From Posidonia oceanica (taxonomy: Eukaryota; Streptophyta; Magnoliopsida; Alismatales; Posidoniaceae), in NCBI GenBank assembly GCA_037176725.1, contig JAZBRS010000044.1, positions 4,712,001-4,776,000 on the forward strand: a stretch of DNA of 64,000 bases. The letters are read 5' to 3'. Below are positions 55,346-64,000 of this stretch, in pieces. Each line of letters opens with the position of its first letter. The first letter of the stretch is position 1. The notes beneath the pieces were generated by a model, which ran no database searches, was not told where the DNA came from, and was given only the letters and a program-made list of their open reading frames with translations. The position numbers were made by a program, and so were the translations under genes.

Positions 55346-56370
55346 ACCCCCTTGGGCAATCCCCTTGGCATGTCATGTTTTTATTCTTGATCCCCTTGGA
55401 CAATCCCCTTGCACGTCATGTTTTTAGTTTCGACCCCCTTGGGCAATCCCCTTGGCACGTCATGTTTCTATTTTCGACCCCATTGGGCAATCCCCTTGGC
55501 ATGTCATGTTTTTATTCTCGACCCCCTTGGGCAATCCCCTTGGCACGTCATGTTTTTATTTTCGACCCCCTTGGGCAATCCCCTTGGCACGTCATGTTTT
55601 TATTTTCGACCGCCTTGGGCAATCTCCTTGGCACGTCATGTTTTCGACCCCCTTGTGCAATCCCCTTGCCACGTCATGTTTTCGACCTTCTTGGGCAATT
55701 TCCTTGGCATGTCATGTTTTTATTTTCGACCCCCTTGGCAATTCCCTTGGCACGTCATGCTTTTGACCCACTTGGGCAATCCCCTTGGCACGTCATGTTT
55801 TATTTTCGACCCCCTCGAGCAATCCCTTTGGCACGTCATGTTGTTTTTATTCTCGACCCCCTTGGGCAATCCCCTTGGCACGTCATGTCTTTATTTTTCG
55901 ACCCCCCTTGGGCAATCCCCTTGGCATGTCATGTTTTTATTTCCGACTCCCTCGGGCAATCCCCTTGGCATGTCATGTCTTTATTCTCAACCTGCTTGGG
56001 CAATCCCCTTGGCACGTCATGTTTTTATTTTCGACCCCCTCGGGCAATCCCCTTGGCACGTCATGTTACTTTTATTTTTGACCCCCTTAGGCAATCCCCT
56101 TGGCACGTCATGTTTTTATTTTCGACCCCCTTGGGCAATCCCCTTGGCACGTCATGTCTTTGTTTTCGACCCCCTTGGTCAATCCCCTTGGCACGTCATG
56201 TCTTTGTTTTAACCCCCTTGGGCAATCCCCTTGGCACGTCATGTCTTTGTTTTCGACCCCCTTGGGCAATCCCCTTGGCATGTCATGTCTTTATTTTTGA
56301 CCCCCTTGGACAATCCCCTTGGCACGTCATGCTTTGTTTTCACCCCCCTTGGGCAATCCCCTTGGCAAGT
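55346..56370 (+). repeat. Tandem array, about 44-bp unit (TTGGGCAATCCCCTTGGCACG)
   Basis: Roughly 23 copies of a unit built from CCCCCTTGGGCAATCCCC, TTGGCACGTCATG and TTTTTATTTTCGA, some shortened to about 30 bp. It gives long open frames in all three plus-strand phases, which are repeat artefacts. It lies in the 3' noncoding region, between antisense gene 3 and the 3' LTR. Confidence 0.92.
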
Positions 56371-56377
56371 CTATACA

Positions 56378-57240
56378 GAACCCCGGAGCACAACCGGATA
56401 AATAAAGCAGACCCAGAGCACAACCGGACAAACAAAGCGAAACAATCCAAAAGCAGGTACCCCGGAGCACAACCGAACAAACAAAGCAAACCCAATCAAA
56501 GCAAAGATCCCCGGAGCATAGCTGGGATACCAAAGCAAAAGATCCTTGGAGCATAACCGGGATACCAAAGCAAGGAACCTCGGTGCATAACCGGATAAAC
56601 AAAGCAAGCCTGGAGCACAACCGGGTAAACAAAGTAGACCCGGAGCACAACCGGATAAACATAGCAAACCCAATCATAAAAAAGATCCCCGGAGCATAAC
56701 CGGGATATCAAAGCAAAGATCTCTGGAGCATAACTGAGACACCAAAGTAAAGATGCCCAGAGCATAACCAGGACACCAAAGCAAAGATCCCCGGAGCATA
56801 ACCAGAATACTAAAGCGAAGATCCCCGAAGCACAACCGGAATAACAAAGCAAACCAATCAATAGCAGGTACCCCAGAGCATAACTGGGACACCAAAGCAA
56901 AGATCCCCGGAGCATAGCCGGGGTACCAAAGCAAAGATCCCCGAAGCATAACCGGGATACCAAAGCAAGGAACCCCAAAGCACAACTAGATAAACAAAGC
57001 AAGCTCGGAGCACAACCGGATAAACAAAGCAAAACCAATCATAAAAAAGATCCTTGGAGCATAACCGAGATACCAAAGCAAGGAACCCCAGAGCATAACC
57101 GGGACACCAAAGCAAAGATCCCCAGAGCATAACCAGGATACTAAAGCGAAGATCGCCGGAGCACAACCAGGATAACAAAGCAAACCAATCAACAGTAGGT
57201 ACCTCGGAGCACAACCGGGTCAACAAAGCAAAGCCAACGG
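56378..57240 (+). repeat. Tandem array, about 34-bp unit (CCCCGGAGCATAACCGGG)
   Basis: About 25 copies of AGATCCCCGGAGCATAACC plus GGGATACCAAAGCAA, with AGCACAACCGG variants and a higher-order pattern of longer and shorter units. Each copy has a small inverted repeat CCCGG-AGCATAA-CCGGG. Long minus-strand frames through it are artefacts. Confidence 0.92.
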
Positions 57241-58001
57241 TATTAGTGGACTCATTGTTCATTGATTCTGGGTCACGAGATAACGGTCTCTGTCGAGAAT
57301 GTAGGCAACATTCAATGAAAGGACACCTAATTGTGACAAATAGAGCCAACGCGGCCGGTAGAGAAGAGATCATTTTCCCTTTTGCCTGAGAGCATCATGG
57401 ACCTCTCGCTCACCAACCCGCGTATCATGAGACGACGGTCCCCTGGGAGAGTGTAGGCTATGCTCGAGGAAAGGGCACCTGATAATGACAAATTGCATTC
57501 ACGCATGTGTCAGTCCGCCTTAGGTGGTGAGAAAAAATCTTGAGCCAACTCGGTATACAAATTAAAGCCGGCAATGATGGAGGAACCTCAATACCTAGGG
57601 TCATGCATTGCATATCATGACCCCCTCTTTCGCATTCCCGTCAGCATGCATCTATGCATAGCGCATTGTATTGCATTCGCATTAAGTGGTCGTCGGAAAC
57701 ATTAGCTATCCATCTTTTAGTTTGACCCCCATGGGCAATCCCCGTGGCATGTCGTTAGTTTGACCCCCGCGGGCAATCCCCGTGGCATGTCGTTAGTTTG
57801 ACCCCCGCGGGCAATCCCCGTGGCATGTCGTTAGTTTGTTCCCCTTGGACAATCCCCTTGGCCGTGTTTCTTTAGCCAACCCTCTTTGTGTCTCGTCCAA
57901 GTCTAGTGGCAGTAGGCATTGGATTTTATTTAGGATCTCCAGGTAGCGCCACACGGGAGTATCGTCTCGCCTTGTAGATAGCTTCGTGCCAAAGCCATCT
58001 T
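57241..58001 (+). other. TE-F region between arrays and polypurine tract
   Basis: Two related segments of about 120 bp (57248-57330 and 57405-57500) repeat GAGA(T/C)(A/G)ACGGTC and GAAAGG(A/G)CACCT(A/G)AT. A third short array of 38-bp units (GACCCCCGCGGGCAATCCCC then GTGGCATGTCGTTAGTTT) lies at 57721-57860, in about 3.5 copies; its core resembles the 44-bp unit. No coding sequence. Confidence 0.65.
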
Positions 58002-58016
58002 CATGGAGGGGCAATC
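58002..58016 (+). promoter_or_regulatory. TE-F polypurine tract
   Basis: CATGGAGGGGCAATC directly precedes the TG of the 3' LTR and resembles the tracts of TE-C and TE-D. Confidence 0.78.
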
Positions 58017-58228
58017 TGTAGATACCCCATTTTGACACTCCCTTCATGTTAGTATAGTCTCTTGCATTAGGTCGCTCTTAGAAGCCCTCTGTCCATTCCA
58101 GAATGTCTCACTCGAGCCAAATGTTTTCTCTCTAGTCCAAAATGTTATCCGTATCTAAGCCCCAAGTGTCAGCAACTTGAGTGTTCTTCATGTCCTGACC
58201 AAATTTGGAATTTGAACTGACTGAGGGT

Positions 58229-58312
58229 GTTGTACGCTGGCTTCTAAGCATACAACGTTGGCCGCTGGTTTCCTAGTGGCTAACATTGGCCGCTGGTTTT
58301 CCAGCATCCAAC
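58229..58312. repeat. Palindrome triplet, 3' LTR copy
   Basis: Counterpart of 36950-37033. The first two units are closer to perfect here at their junction (ACAACGTTGGCCGC), suggesting decay in the 5' LTR copy. Confidence 0.87.
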
Positions 58313-58485
58313 GTGGCAACCCAGTCATCCCAAAGCTTTCCTTATTTGGCCAAATCCAAAAATTATTTTTTGCCTTCTTTGGAACCTGTTGACCGGTCAA
58401 AGCCATCAAAACTGAGTTTAAACACACTTAATGACTCCTTAATTGGGGAATCTTCCTTTATCCTGGCAGTTATGTCTCGGACGTC

Positions 58486-58541
58486 GTTATACACTGGGAC
58501 TCTCGCTTATAACGTTATACGCTGGTTTTCTAGAATATAAC
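58486..58541. repeat. Palindrome doublet, 3' LTR copy
   Basis: Counterpart of 37206-37261. The second unit reads GTTATACGCTGG...AATATAAC. Confidence 0.87.
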
Positions 58542-58651
58542 ACTTCTGAAACAGGAAACTCTGCTGACTTGGCCTTTGTGTCCTTTTTTGTTCCTCCCCT
58601 GCTTCTATAAAAGCTGGGGTACCCCCACAGGGTTGAGGCTGGATTTTTGGA

Positions 58652-59753
58652 ATCTAACTAATTATCTAAAAAGCATGCACGGTATGTAAGGAAGCTAATG
58701 GTGGAGTCGCTCACCTGCAGGGATGCACGGATGTGCCCCCCGACCTAACTCGTCGGAGCTCGCCGGCATGGAGGTTGCTGCGGTGGTGGAGGCAATGGCG
58801 GGTGCTTGGGTTGATCGGGCTGTGCTCGTGGTGACCTTGCAGAGGTGTGCACGGAGTTTGGAGAAGTTTGGAGCCACAGGGTGGCTTCTGGAGATGATGG
58901 CCGGCGGTGGCAAGGAAGCGGCGCTAGCTCGGTTGCTGCGGTGGTCCGGGATGCGAAGCGGTGGTTTGAATGGCTTGGGACGATGCTGGGATGTGCGTGA
59001 GTCTTTCTAGATGGCCTCTACGTGCTCTGGTGCAAGCGGCAAGGGAGAAGATGGAAATTGGGTTGTTGTGTGCGTGAATGGTCGGCGTGATTCTAGCAAT
59101 GGGTTTCGAATGGGTTCCTCCACCTATTAGCTCTGGAAACAGCTGAACGTGGTAGAGGGAGGGCAGTGAGTGGCTGTGAGGAGGTTTGGCAGTCGAGGAA
59201 GTAAGTGGCTGCAGGTCGAGGACGGCAAAGGTCGTCGGTGGTAGGTTGCCTGGCAGTGGTGGCAGTGAGGGTCTGTGTGTGCGGGTTGTCCACCGGCGAG
59301 GAGGTGACACCGTGCCAGAGAGTTAGTGGATCTTGGCACGTAGTCGGTGGTGGTAGCGAGGAGTAAGTGCGGAGGGGACGAGTGCGGCAGGAGACGGTGA
59401 TCGGCAACGGCCGTGGTGGTGAGGTTTGGGCGGTGGCCTGATTTACAGTCGAGTCGCCACAACACCTGGCGCCAAACTCAGTCGCCACTTAGAGTTGCGA
59501 CCGAGTCCAGTCGCCTGTGCATGCGGCGCCTCAACGTGTAACTCAGTAGGCTGGGCTTGGGCTGGACTTAGGTTGGGCTAAGGCTTAGGTTGAGTTTGTG
59601 AAATGGAAATGGGTGGTTTTGGGTAGGTTTTGGAATAGGATTTGGTTTTGGGTCAATTTGGGTCAGTTTGGGTGGAAAGGTTTGAATTCACTGCTTCCGA
59701 GCTTGTTCCTCCAAGTTTGATCTACTGCCAGGTATCAAAATGGGATGTCTACA
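58652..59753 (-). repeat. TE-G LTR fragment
   Basis: On the minus strand it starts TGTAGACATCCCATTTTGATACC at 59753, with a polypurine tract (59754-59767) directly before it, so it is the 3' LTR of a minus-strand element. Its far end is missing: the junction with TE-F at 58652 has no TG and no duplication. GC-rich frames in 58700-59480 resemble TE-A LTR sequence in style (GGAGCTCGCCGGCATGGAGG) but contain no recognised domain. Confidence 0.75.
59451..59534. repeat. Three palindromic units in TE-G LTR, 3 x 28 bp
   Basis: Units with AGTCGCC...GGCGCC, AGTCGCC...TGCGACC and AGTCGCC...GGCGCC arms lie at 59451-59478, 59479-59506 and 59507-59534. The core is of the TE-C/TE-D type although the LTR terminus is of the TE-A type. 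Confidence 0.72.
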
Positions 59754-59767
59754 GATGTCCTTCCTTG
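59754..59767 (-). promoter_or_regulatory. TE-G polypurine tract
   Basis: The minus strand reads CAAGGAAGGACATC, adjoining the LTR start; compare CAAGGAGGGGCATC in TE-C. Confidence 0.65.
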
Positions 59768-62099
59768 AGCGAGGTCAAGCGTAGCGAGACCGTGGCTCAG
59801 GATTGACAAGACACCCCCTCTTAACACCGATAAGAGGCCAATTGCTATAGGTGTGAGTCACTTATTCGGTGGATGCACCAAAAATCATGACTCGTTGCCG
59901 AATGCAGATGAATGCGAACGCTAGGATGCTGTGCCAATGCAAAGACTAGTGTACAGTGCTAATGCAGATGTGATGCCTACGCTAATGCTCATTGCGCTGT
60001 ACTCCTCTGGGGGAAAGCGGGTGATGCATGCACGCGGAAAAGGCGGGAAAAAAGGCGAAGGTCACCAGGCAATACTTCGGGAAAGCAAGACGACCACGGG
60101 GTGCAAGTTGAGCGGTACACAGCTCTAGCACGAGGGTGCCATTTGCCAAGCTTTCACTGTAGGTGTAGGCGGTGCGGGTGCTGAAAGTAAAAAGCTGAAA
60201 GAAAGATGCTGTGGATGTGCATGCGATGGCAGGCACGTAATGCCAAGGAAGCGAACCTGGATGGTGCACTACCGCAGGCATCATACTGAACAGGTGAAAA
60301 CTGTAAAAAGTTTTGCATTGCTGAGGATGCCACTTTAAGCAATGCGCGATCAGGGGTTCGATTCCTAAGTATGCCATGTCTGGGAAACGGAATGCTGGAG
60401 TTGGTGTAATGACTATAGAGGAGTAGCAGCATAATAAGAATGCAATGTTATGTAGTGAAATGGAGTATATATACAGTGGGATGTCGGGCATGCAAAACTG
60501 AGAAAATGATCCAGACTGCGCACTACCGCGGGTATCATCCAAAACAGGCAAAGCCGTAAAAAGTTATGCAGGTGCAGAGGATGCTACCTTAGGCAATACG
60601 TGAACCAAGGGTTCGGATCCTAAGTGCATGATGTCCGTGTGATGATGAAATGCAATACTAGGACTGACTCTACGGAGGATACAAGGAAGCTATATGATGT
60701 TATGCAATGTTATGCAGTGAAATGCAGGGTATATACAGTGGAACGCCGGGCACGTGAAACCAAGAAAATGATCCTAGCCGTGCATTACTGCGGGTATCAT
60801 CCAAAGCAGGCAGAGCCGTAAAAAGTTTTGCAGGTGCTGAGGATGCTACCTTAGGCAATACGTGGACCAGGGGTTCAGATCCTAAGCACGCGATGTCCGT
60901 GTGATGATGAGATGCTAATGCCATGCAACAGAATGCTATTATACTACGACGAAAGGGTGATAAGTTAACGGACCTATCGCCAGATAGTTAGGGATTATCA
61001 GTCCTGATGAGGGTGGAGAGGAGCGGGAATACCGAACCAGAAGGTGCGGCAAAGGTCCGTAGACGCTCCCGCGACTGTTGGGGGTGTCAGCCCAAATGAG
61101 GGTGAGACGATACCAAGGGGCTGCCAAGCACACTTGGATATCGAAGGTGGTGACAAACCAGCAAGTCTGTCAGGCAAGAGAGGTGGTGACAAGTGGGATG
61201 ACTTGTAACCACGAATGCAACGGGAATACCATACCCAAAGGTGTGGCAGAGGTTCGTAGACACTCCCATAACAGTTATGGATGTCAACCCAATGCAGATG
61301 GAAATGTGATACCAGAGGACAGCCAAATAAAGATGCCCCTGGTATCGATGAATGATACTAGGGGACAGTCGAAGCGCCCATGGCATCAAAATGCAAGGTG
61401 GAGACAAAACTAACGAGTTTGTCAGCCGAGTAGTTAGGGGTACCAGCACGAATGCAGTGAGATGGATGTAAGGGATCACCGTGCGAGGTGCAATGTCAGT
61501 GGAGAATGCAATGGGATAATGTAGAGAAAATACAGGGTGATAGGTTGACAGACCTATCGCCGAGCAGGTAGGACTGCCAGCCCAATGAGATGAGGGGGGC
61601 GATACCACAGGGCAGCAAAAAAGATGCCCCTGGTATCAGGAATGATAACAGTGGACAGCCGAAGCGCCCCTGGCATCAAAATGCGAAGGATGAATGGATG
61701 AATGAATGAATGATAAGTTAACAGACCTATCGCCGAATAGTTGGGGCTATCAGCCCGAATGCAATGCGAATATGCGGGATGACATTTTGACAAGCGTCAA
61801 CCGAGCAGTGAGGGCTGCCAGTCCGATGCAGAGGAATGCAGAATGATATAGAGAGAAAACGGGAACCCCTCGTGGTGGGTGTGCAATGGTCTTAGCGTAG
61901 GCATGCAATGCAACATCATGGAGTGACAATCAATGGACATGCCGGTCATCACGGACCTACCCAACGCGGTGGGCGGCAAAATTTGAAAAACGCAGAGCCT
62001 TTGAGCAAGGCAGGCAAAAGTGCTCGTCCTTGACTCCGATTTTCAAAAACAGGGAGAAGGGATGATAATATATTATGCATGCATGTTTTGGTGGCTTTG
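59768..62099 (-). other. TE-G noncoding 3' region with two repeat sets
   Basis: No coding frame is recognised. The first set (about 60190-60920) has three degenerate copies spaced 254 and 262 bp, recognised by CCGTAAAAAGTTTTGCA, GAGGATGC and AGGGGTTCG(A/G)(A/T)TCCTAAG. The second set (about 60945-61800) alternates segments with GATAAGTTAACAGACCTATCGCC and GATACCA...GGACAGCC...AGATGCCCCTGGTATC. Both fit the hypervariable 3' region of Tat elements. The right boundary against TE-H is approximate. Confidence 0.55.
60190..60920. repeat. Three-copy repeat, about 258-bp period
   Basis: Copies are anchored at GAGGATGC (60323, 60577 and 60839). Each includes a segment close to CAGGGGTTCGATTCCTAAG and a CAGTG(A/G)AATG...ATATACAGTGG segment. 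Identity is about 75-85% by eye. Confidence 0.7.
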
Positions 62100-62798
62100 G
62101 ACACAAAAGTAGCTTGTACACCCTTGTACGCCATCGCCTCATAAGTTCGCGATAGGCCCTCCGACGAGGAGTCTATCGAGATAATCATTCAAGGTACGTA
62201 ATCGGCCACTGGAGCCCTGCTCAGCATACAGCTAGTCACTAGTTTTGCATCTTTAATTCAGACAGGCGCCCGTGTGGAGAGCTCACTTCGCAGCGGCTGC
62301 TTCCCCGCACTCACCACATTCGCCAGGCAGGCCACCGCACCCAGCCACAACGAAGGCAGCAACAACAACAGCAGCAACCACCTCTGGAGAAGGGATCCTC
62401 CCCGGACAGTTGTTGCATACGTCGGACCCCCTGCTGCGCTTGTGAATGTGGTGGCTCTGTCTAGCCCAAATCAAGTAGTGTACACCCCTACACCTAGGGC
62501 ACCACCCACTCCATAGATCACAACCACTGCCCAACCGATCTATCCTACTGCACCGGTTCGGAAAGGACAACGCCCAAGGCCGAGACGGCCTCGCGCCAAC
62601 AAGCACAACTTCACTCCGCTGGTTGAGCCACTGAGTGCCGTCTTGGCCAAGGTAATGTCAATCCTCAAGCACCTCGAGGTTCGCTGACCGCCAAACCCAC
62701 TTCCAATGTGGTACAAAGCGGGCCTTTCTTGCAGTTACAATCGAGTTGCGGGCCACTCGACAGATAACTATTTCACATTATGAGGAGCCATACTGGAC
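62100..62798 (+). pseudogene. TE-H gag, C-terminal half
   Basis: Same family as TE-A gag, in opposite orientation. It matches from VRDRPSDEESIEI through GARVESSLRSG and YTPTPRAPPTP to a degenerate zinc knuckle CSYNRVAGHSTDNY at about 62730. TE-A has its solo LTR between the AYVDP and SPVPDQ segments, whereas here the sequence is continuous, showing the uninterrupted site. Stops (TAA near 62142, TAG at 62515, TGA near 62686) make it a pseudogene. The 5' part of gag and the 5' LTR are absent next to TE-G. Confidence 0.8.
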
Positions 62799-63674
62799 TT
62801 GATTGACCACAAGATCATCATCATCAACACTCAGGAGGCAGCCTCCACTTCAGCACCAACACCTGCACCTGCATCTATCCCTGCATCAGCAAGCCAACAC
62901 CCCAGCATTGTCAGTCAGCCCCTGCTAGAGCATCCACGCTCGAGAGGCGCTGGAACCTCAGGAGTGCACTCCATCTTCCCCTCTAGGTCCGCTACGTCCG
63001 TGGTGGACCCCTCTGATCTTATTCAGGATATCTCTGAACCCTTTCCCTCCTCTCTCTACCATTCAGCAGTCATCGGTTCCGAGTCGGCAATCCATATGAT
63101 CCAACTAGCCACCAAGCTGGAGCACTCTACTGCACGGCCCACCATGCAACAACAGGCTCATCCACCCATCTGCTTGCTGGCTAGACCTCAGTCAGAGCCT
63201 TCCCAGCCTTCCTCCCAGCAAGCACAGCTAACAACCCTTGCCAATCCACCATCAACCCCATTGGAGCTCGCGGCTCGTATTCCGCTGGTCATTAACCTGA
63301 CCAGGGACACCCATAGAGTCCTGTACGATTACGCCACAGAGATGTGTAGGAAAATCACGCGATTAGGAAGGGTGTACAAGCCTGCGACGCTGGCCACCAC
63401 ACCCACCAGCACAGAGCCTACCCCTGCTCCACCAGCAAGGCAACCTACCCAGCCTCCCACTGCAGAGAACCCAGTTCAACCCTCCACCTCTTCTCCCTCA
63501 ACAACCACCAAGAAAGACCAGACTTCAGCCGACATCAACGCCCAACTCAAGAAGGTGAAGGCTGACATTTCCATCTATGAGTTGATCCACACTTCCTCGA
63601 AACACCGAGAGGCCTTCCTCCGCGTGTTCCAAGCCACCCATGTCTCCCAAACCATTGAGGCAGCAGCCCTATAA
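62799..63674 (+). CDS. TE-H Gag-to-protease linker, open frame
   Basis: An open stretch of 291 codons, rich in Pro, Ser, Thr, Ala and Gln and mostly disordered in character. The last 60 residues (LKKVKADISIYELIHTSSKH) match the segment that precedes protease in TE-F (LKKTQARISIYDLINSSNQH) and form the conserved pre-protease motif of the clade. It ends at TAA 63672-63674, where TE-A stays open. It is part of a Gag-Pol reading rather than a separate gene. Confidence 0.7.
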   Translation: MIDHKIIIINTQEAASTSAPTPAPASIPASASQHPSIVSQPLLEHPRSRGAGTSGVHSIFPSRSATSVVDPSDLIQDISEPFPSSLYHSAVIGSESAIHMIQLATKLEHSTARPTMQQQAHPPICLLARPQSEPSQPSSQQAQLTTLANPPSTPLELAARIPLVINLTRDTHRVLYDYATEMCRKITRLGRVYKPATLATTPTSTEPTPAPPARQPTQPPTAENPVQPSTSSPSTTTKKDQTSADINAQLKKVKADISIYELIHTSSKHREAFLRVFQATHVSQTIEAAAL

Positions 63675-64000
63675 AGTATGATGGGCATAATCGCAGTGCC
63701 CCAGGTCATATCTTTTTCCAGTGATGAACTACCTCTGGCGGGGATTAATCACAACCAACCCCTCTTTGTCACAGTGCAGTTCAAGAGTTTCCACATCCCC
63801 CTGACGCTAGTCGATAATGGAGCAGGCCTTAACGTCTACCCATTGTGCATAGCGAACAAGCTTGAATTCAAGGCCGAGGACATTATTCCGGCCACCAAAG
63901 GGATGACGGCCCTTGACAATATGCAACACGACTCTTCGGGGATTCTAGTTATTCCTCTTTCTATCGGCCCAGTTATATTTGATGTGGAATTCTACATCAT
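63675..64000 (+). pseudogene. TE-H aspartic protease, cut by window end
   Basis: Reads MMGIIAVPQVISFSSDELP, GINHNQPLFVTVQFKSF and the active-site loop LTLVDNGAGLNVYPL, intact in contrast to VDNRSG in TE-A. It continues to the last base of the window; whether the downstream pol is present cannot be seen. Confidence 0.82.

Larger units (their letters stand above)
36738..58651 (+). mobile_element. TE-F: about 22 kb Tat/Ogre-type retrotransposon with three antisense genes
   Basis: The 5' LTR (36738-38104) and the truncated 3' LTR (58017-58651) are about 95% alike by eye over the shared 630 bp. Between them are the primer site, leader, gag, two protease domains, G-patch, RT, integrase, noncoding sequence, three antisense genes, tandem arrays and a polypurine tract. 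Pol has lost the region from mid-RT to mid-integrase, so this copy cannot move by itself. Extra sense or antisense genes between integrase and 3' LTR are known in the Tat clade. The right part of the 3' LTR is replaced by TE-G sequence from about 58652. Confidence 0.88.
58017..58651 (+). repeat. TE-F 3' LTR, truncated
   Basis: Matches 36738-37372 with about 5% differences by eye. It keeps palindromes at 58229-58312 and 58486-58541 and the TATA box at 58605-58614. It stops matching after GGATTTTTGGAA at about 58651; the remaining 730 bp are missing. Confidence 0.88.

Noticed and set aside
55375..56556. Long plus-strand open frames with repeated Pro/Trp/His motifs
   Set aside because: All three plus-strand phases are open because of the 44-bp tandem array. 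No domain, and the reading simply repeats.
56327..57373. Long minus-strand frames rich in Leu, Cys and Gly
   Set aside because: Produced by the 34-bp tandem array; content follows the repeat unit.
58723..59488. Open frames on both strands in the TE-G LTR
   Set aside because: GC-rich LTR sequence without domains; lies inside a truncated LTR with palindromic units.
60340..60375. Possible tRNA gene (perfect B-box match)
   Set aside because: No acceptor stem, D arm or anticodon arm can be built around it, and the other repeat copies are mutated.

Overview
This window looks like flowering-plant nuclear heterochromatin. It is built almost entirely from nested Ty3/gypsy LTR retrotransposons, and I find no host gene, rRNA, tRNA or CRISPR array. 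The plant and lineage assignment rests on three things: the RT-RNase H-second RNase H-integrase order of the Tat/Ogre clade, tRNA-primer sites next to TG...CA LTRs, and plant-mobile-domain (PMD) genes carried antisense. Species cannot be told from the sequence.

Elements are labelled TE-A to TE-H. TE-E (35941-36737, minus) is an old LTR split by two plus-strand insertions, TE-D (its 3' part is 29907-35940) and TE-F (36738 to about 58651). TE-D is in turn split by TE-A (1-29906, minus; it runs off the left edge). TE-A was itself hit three times: by a 1.44 kb solo LTR in gag (7013-8450, TSD GGGTC), by a 5.7 kb solo LTR in its own 5' LTR (12263-17972, TSD CATGC), and by the complete gag-only element TE-C (19780-29085, minus, TSD GCGGC/GCGAC). 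On the right, the 3' LTR of TE-F is cut off near 58652 by a TE-G LTR fragment (minus, to 59753) with its 3' tail (to about 62100). A TE-H gag-protease fragment (plus) follows to the window end.

TE-A carries a decayed gag-protease-RT-RNase H-aRNase H-integrase set. TE-C and TE-D are two copies of one family that codes only for Gag. They share LTR termini, primer site, polypurine tract and 3' motifs with TE-F, which points to a non-autonomous family served by TE-F-like helpers. TE-F is about 22 kb. Its sense strand carries gag, two successive retropepsin domains, a G-patch, and a pol that has lost everything from mid-RT to mid-integrase. Between integrase and 3' LTR it carries three antisense genes with GT-AG introns (one with seven introns, one still fully open) and several kilobases of tandem arrays.

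The most striking unexplained signal is a family of 28-29 bp imperfect palindromes, joined head to tail in twos and threes. They occur upstream of the TATA boxes of the LTRs and upstream of each TE-F antisense gene. Core arms differ by family (GTTGGACGC, GTTATACGC, TTAGTCGCC) but unit length and layout are kept. Most in-frame stops in the decayed genes look like cytosine deamination (CAG to TAG and similar), as expected for heavily methylated plant repeats. All identity and divergence statements are by eye.
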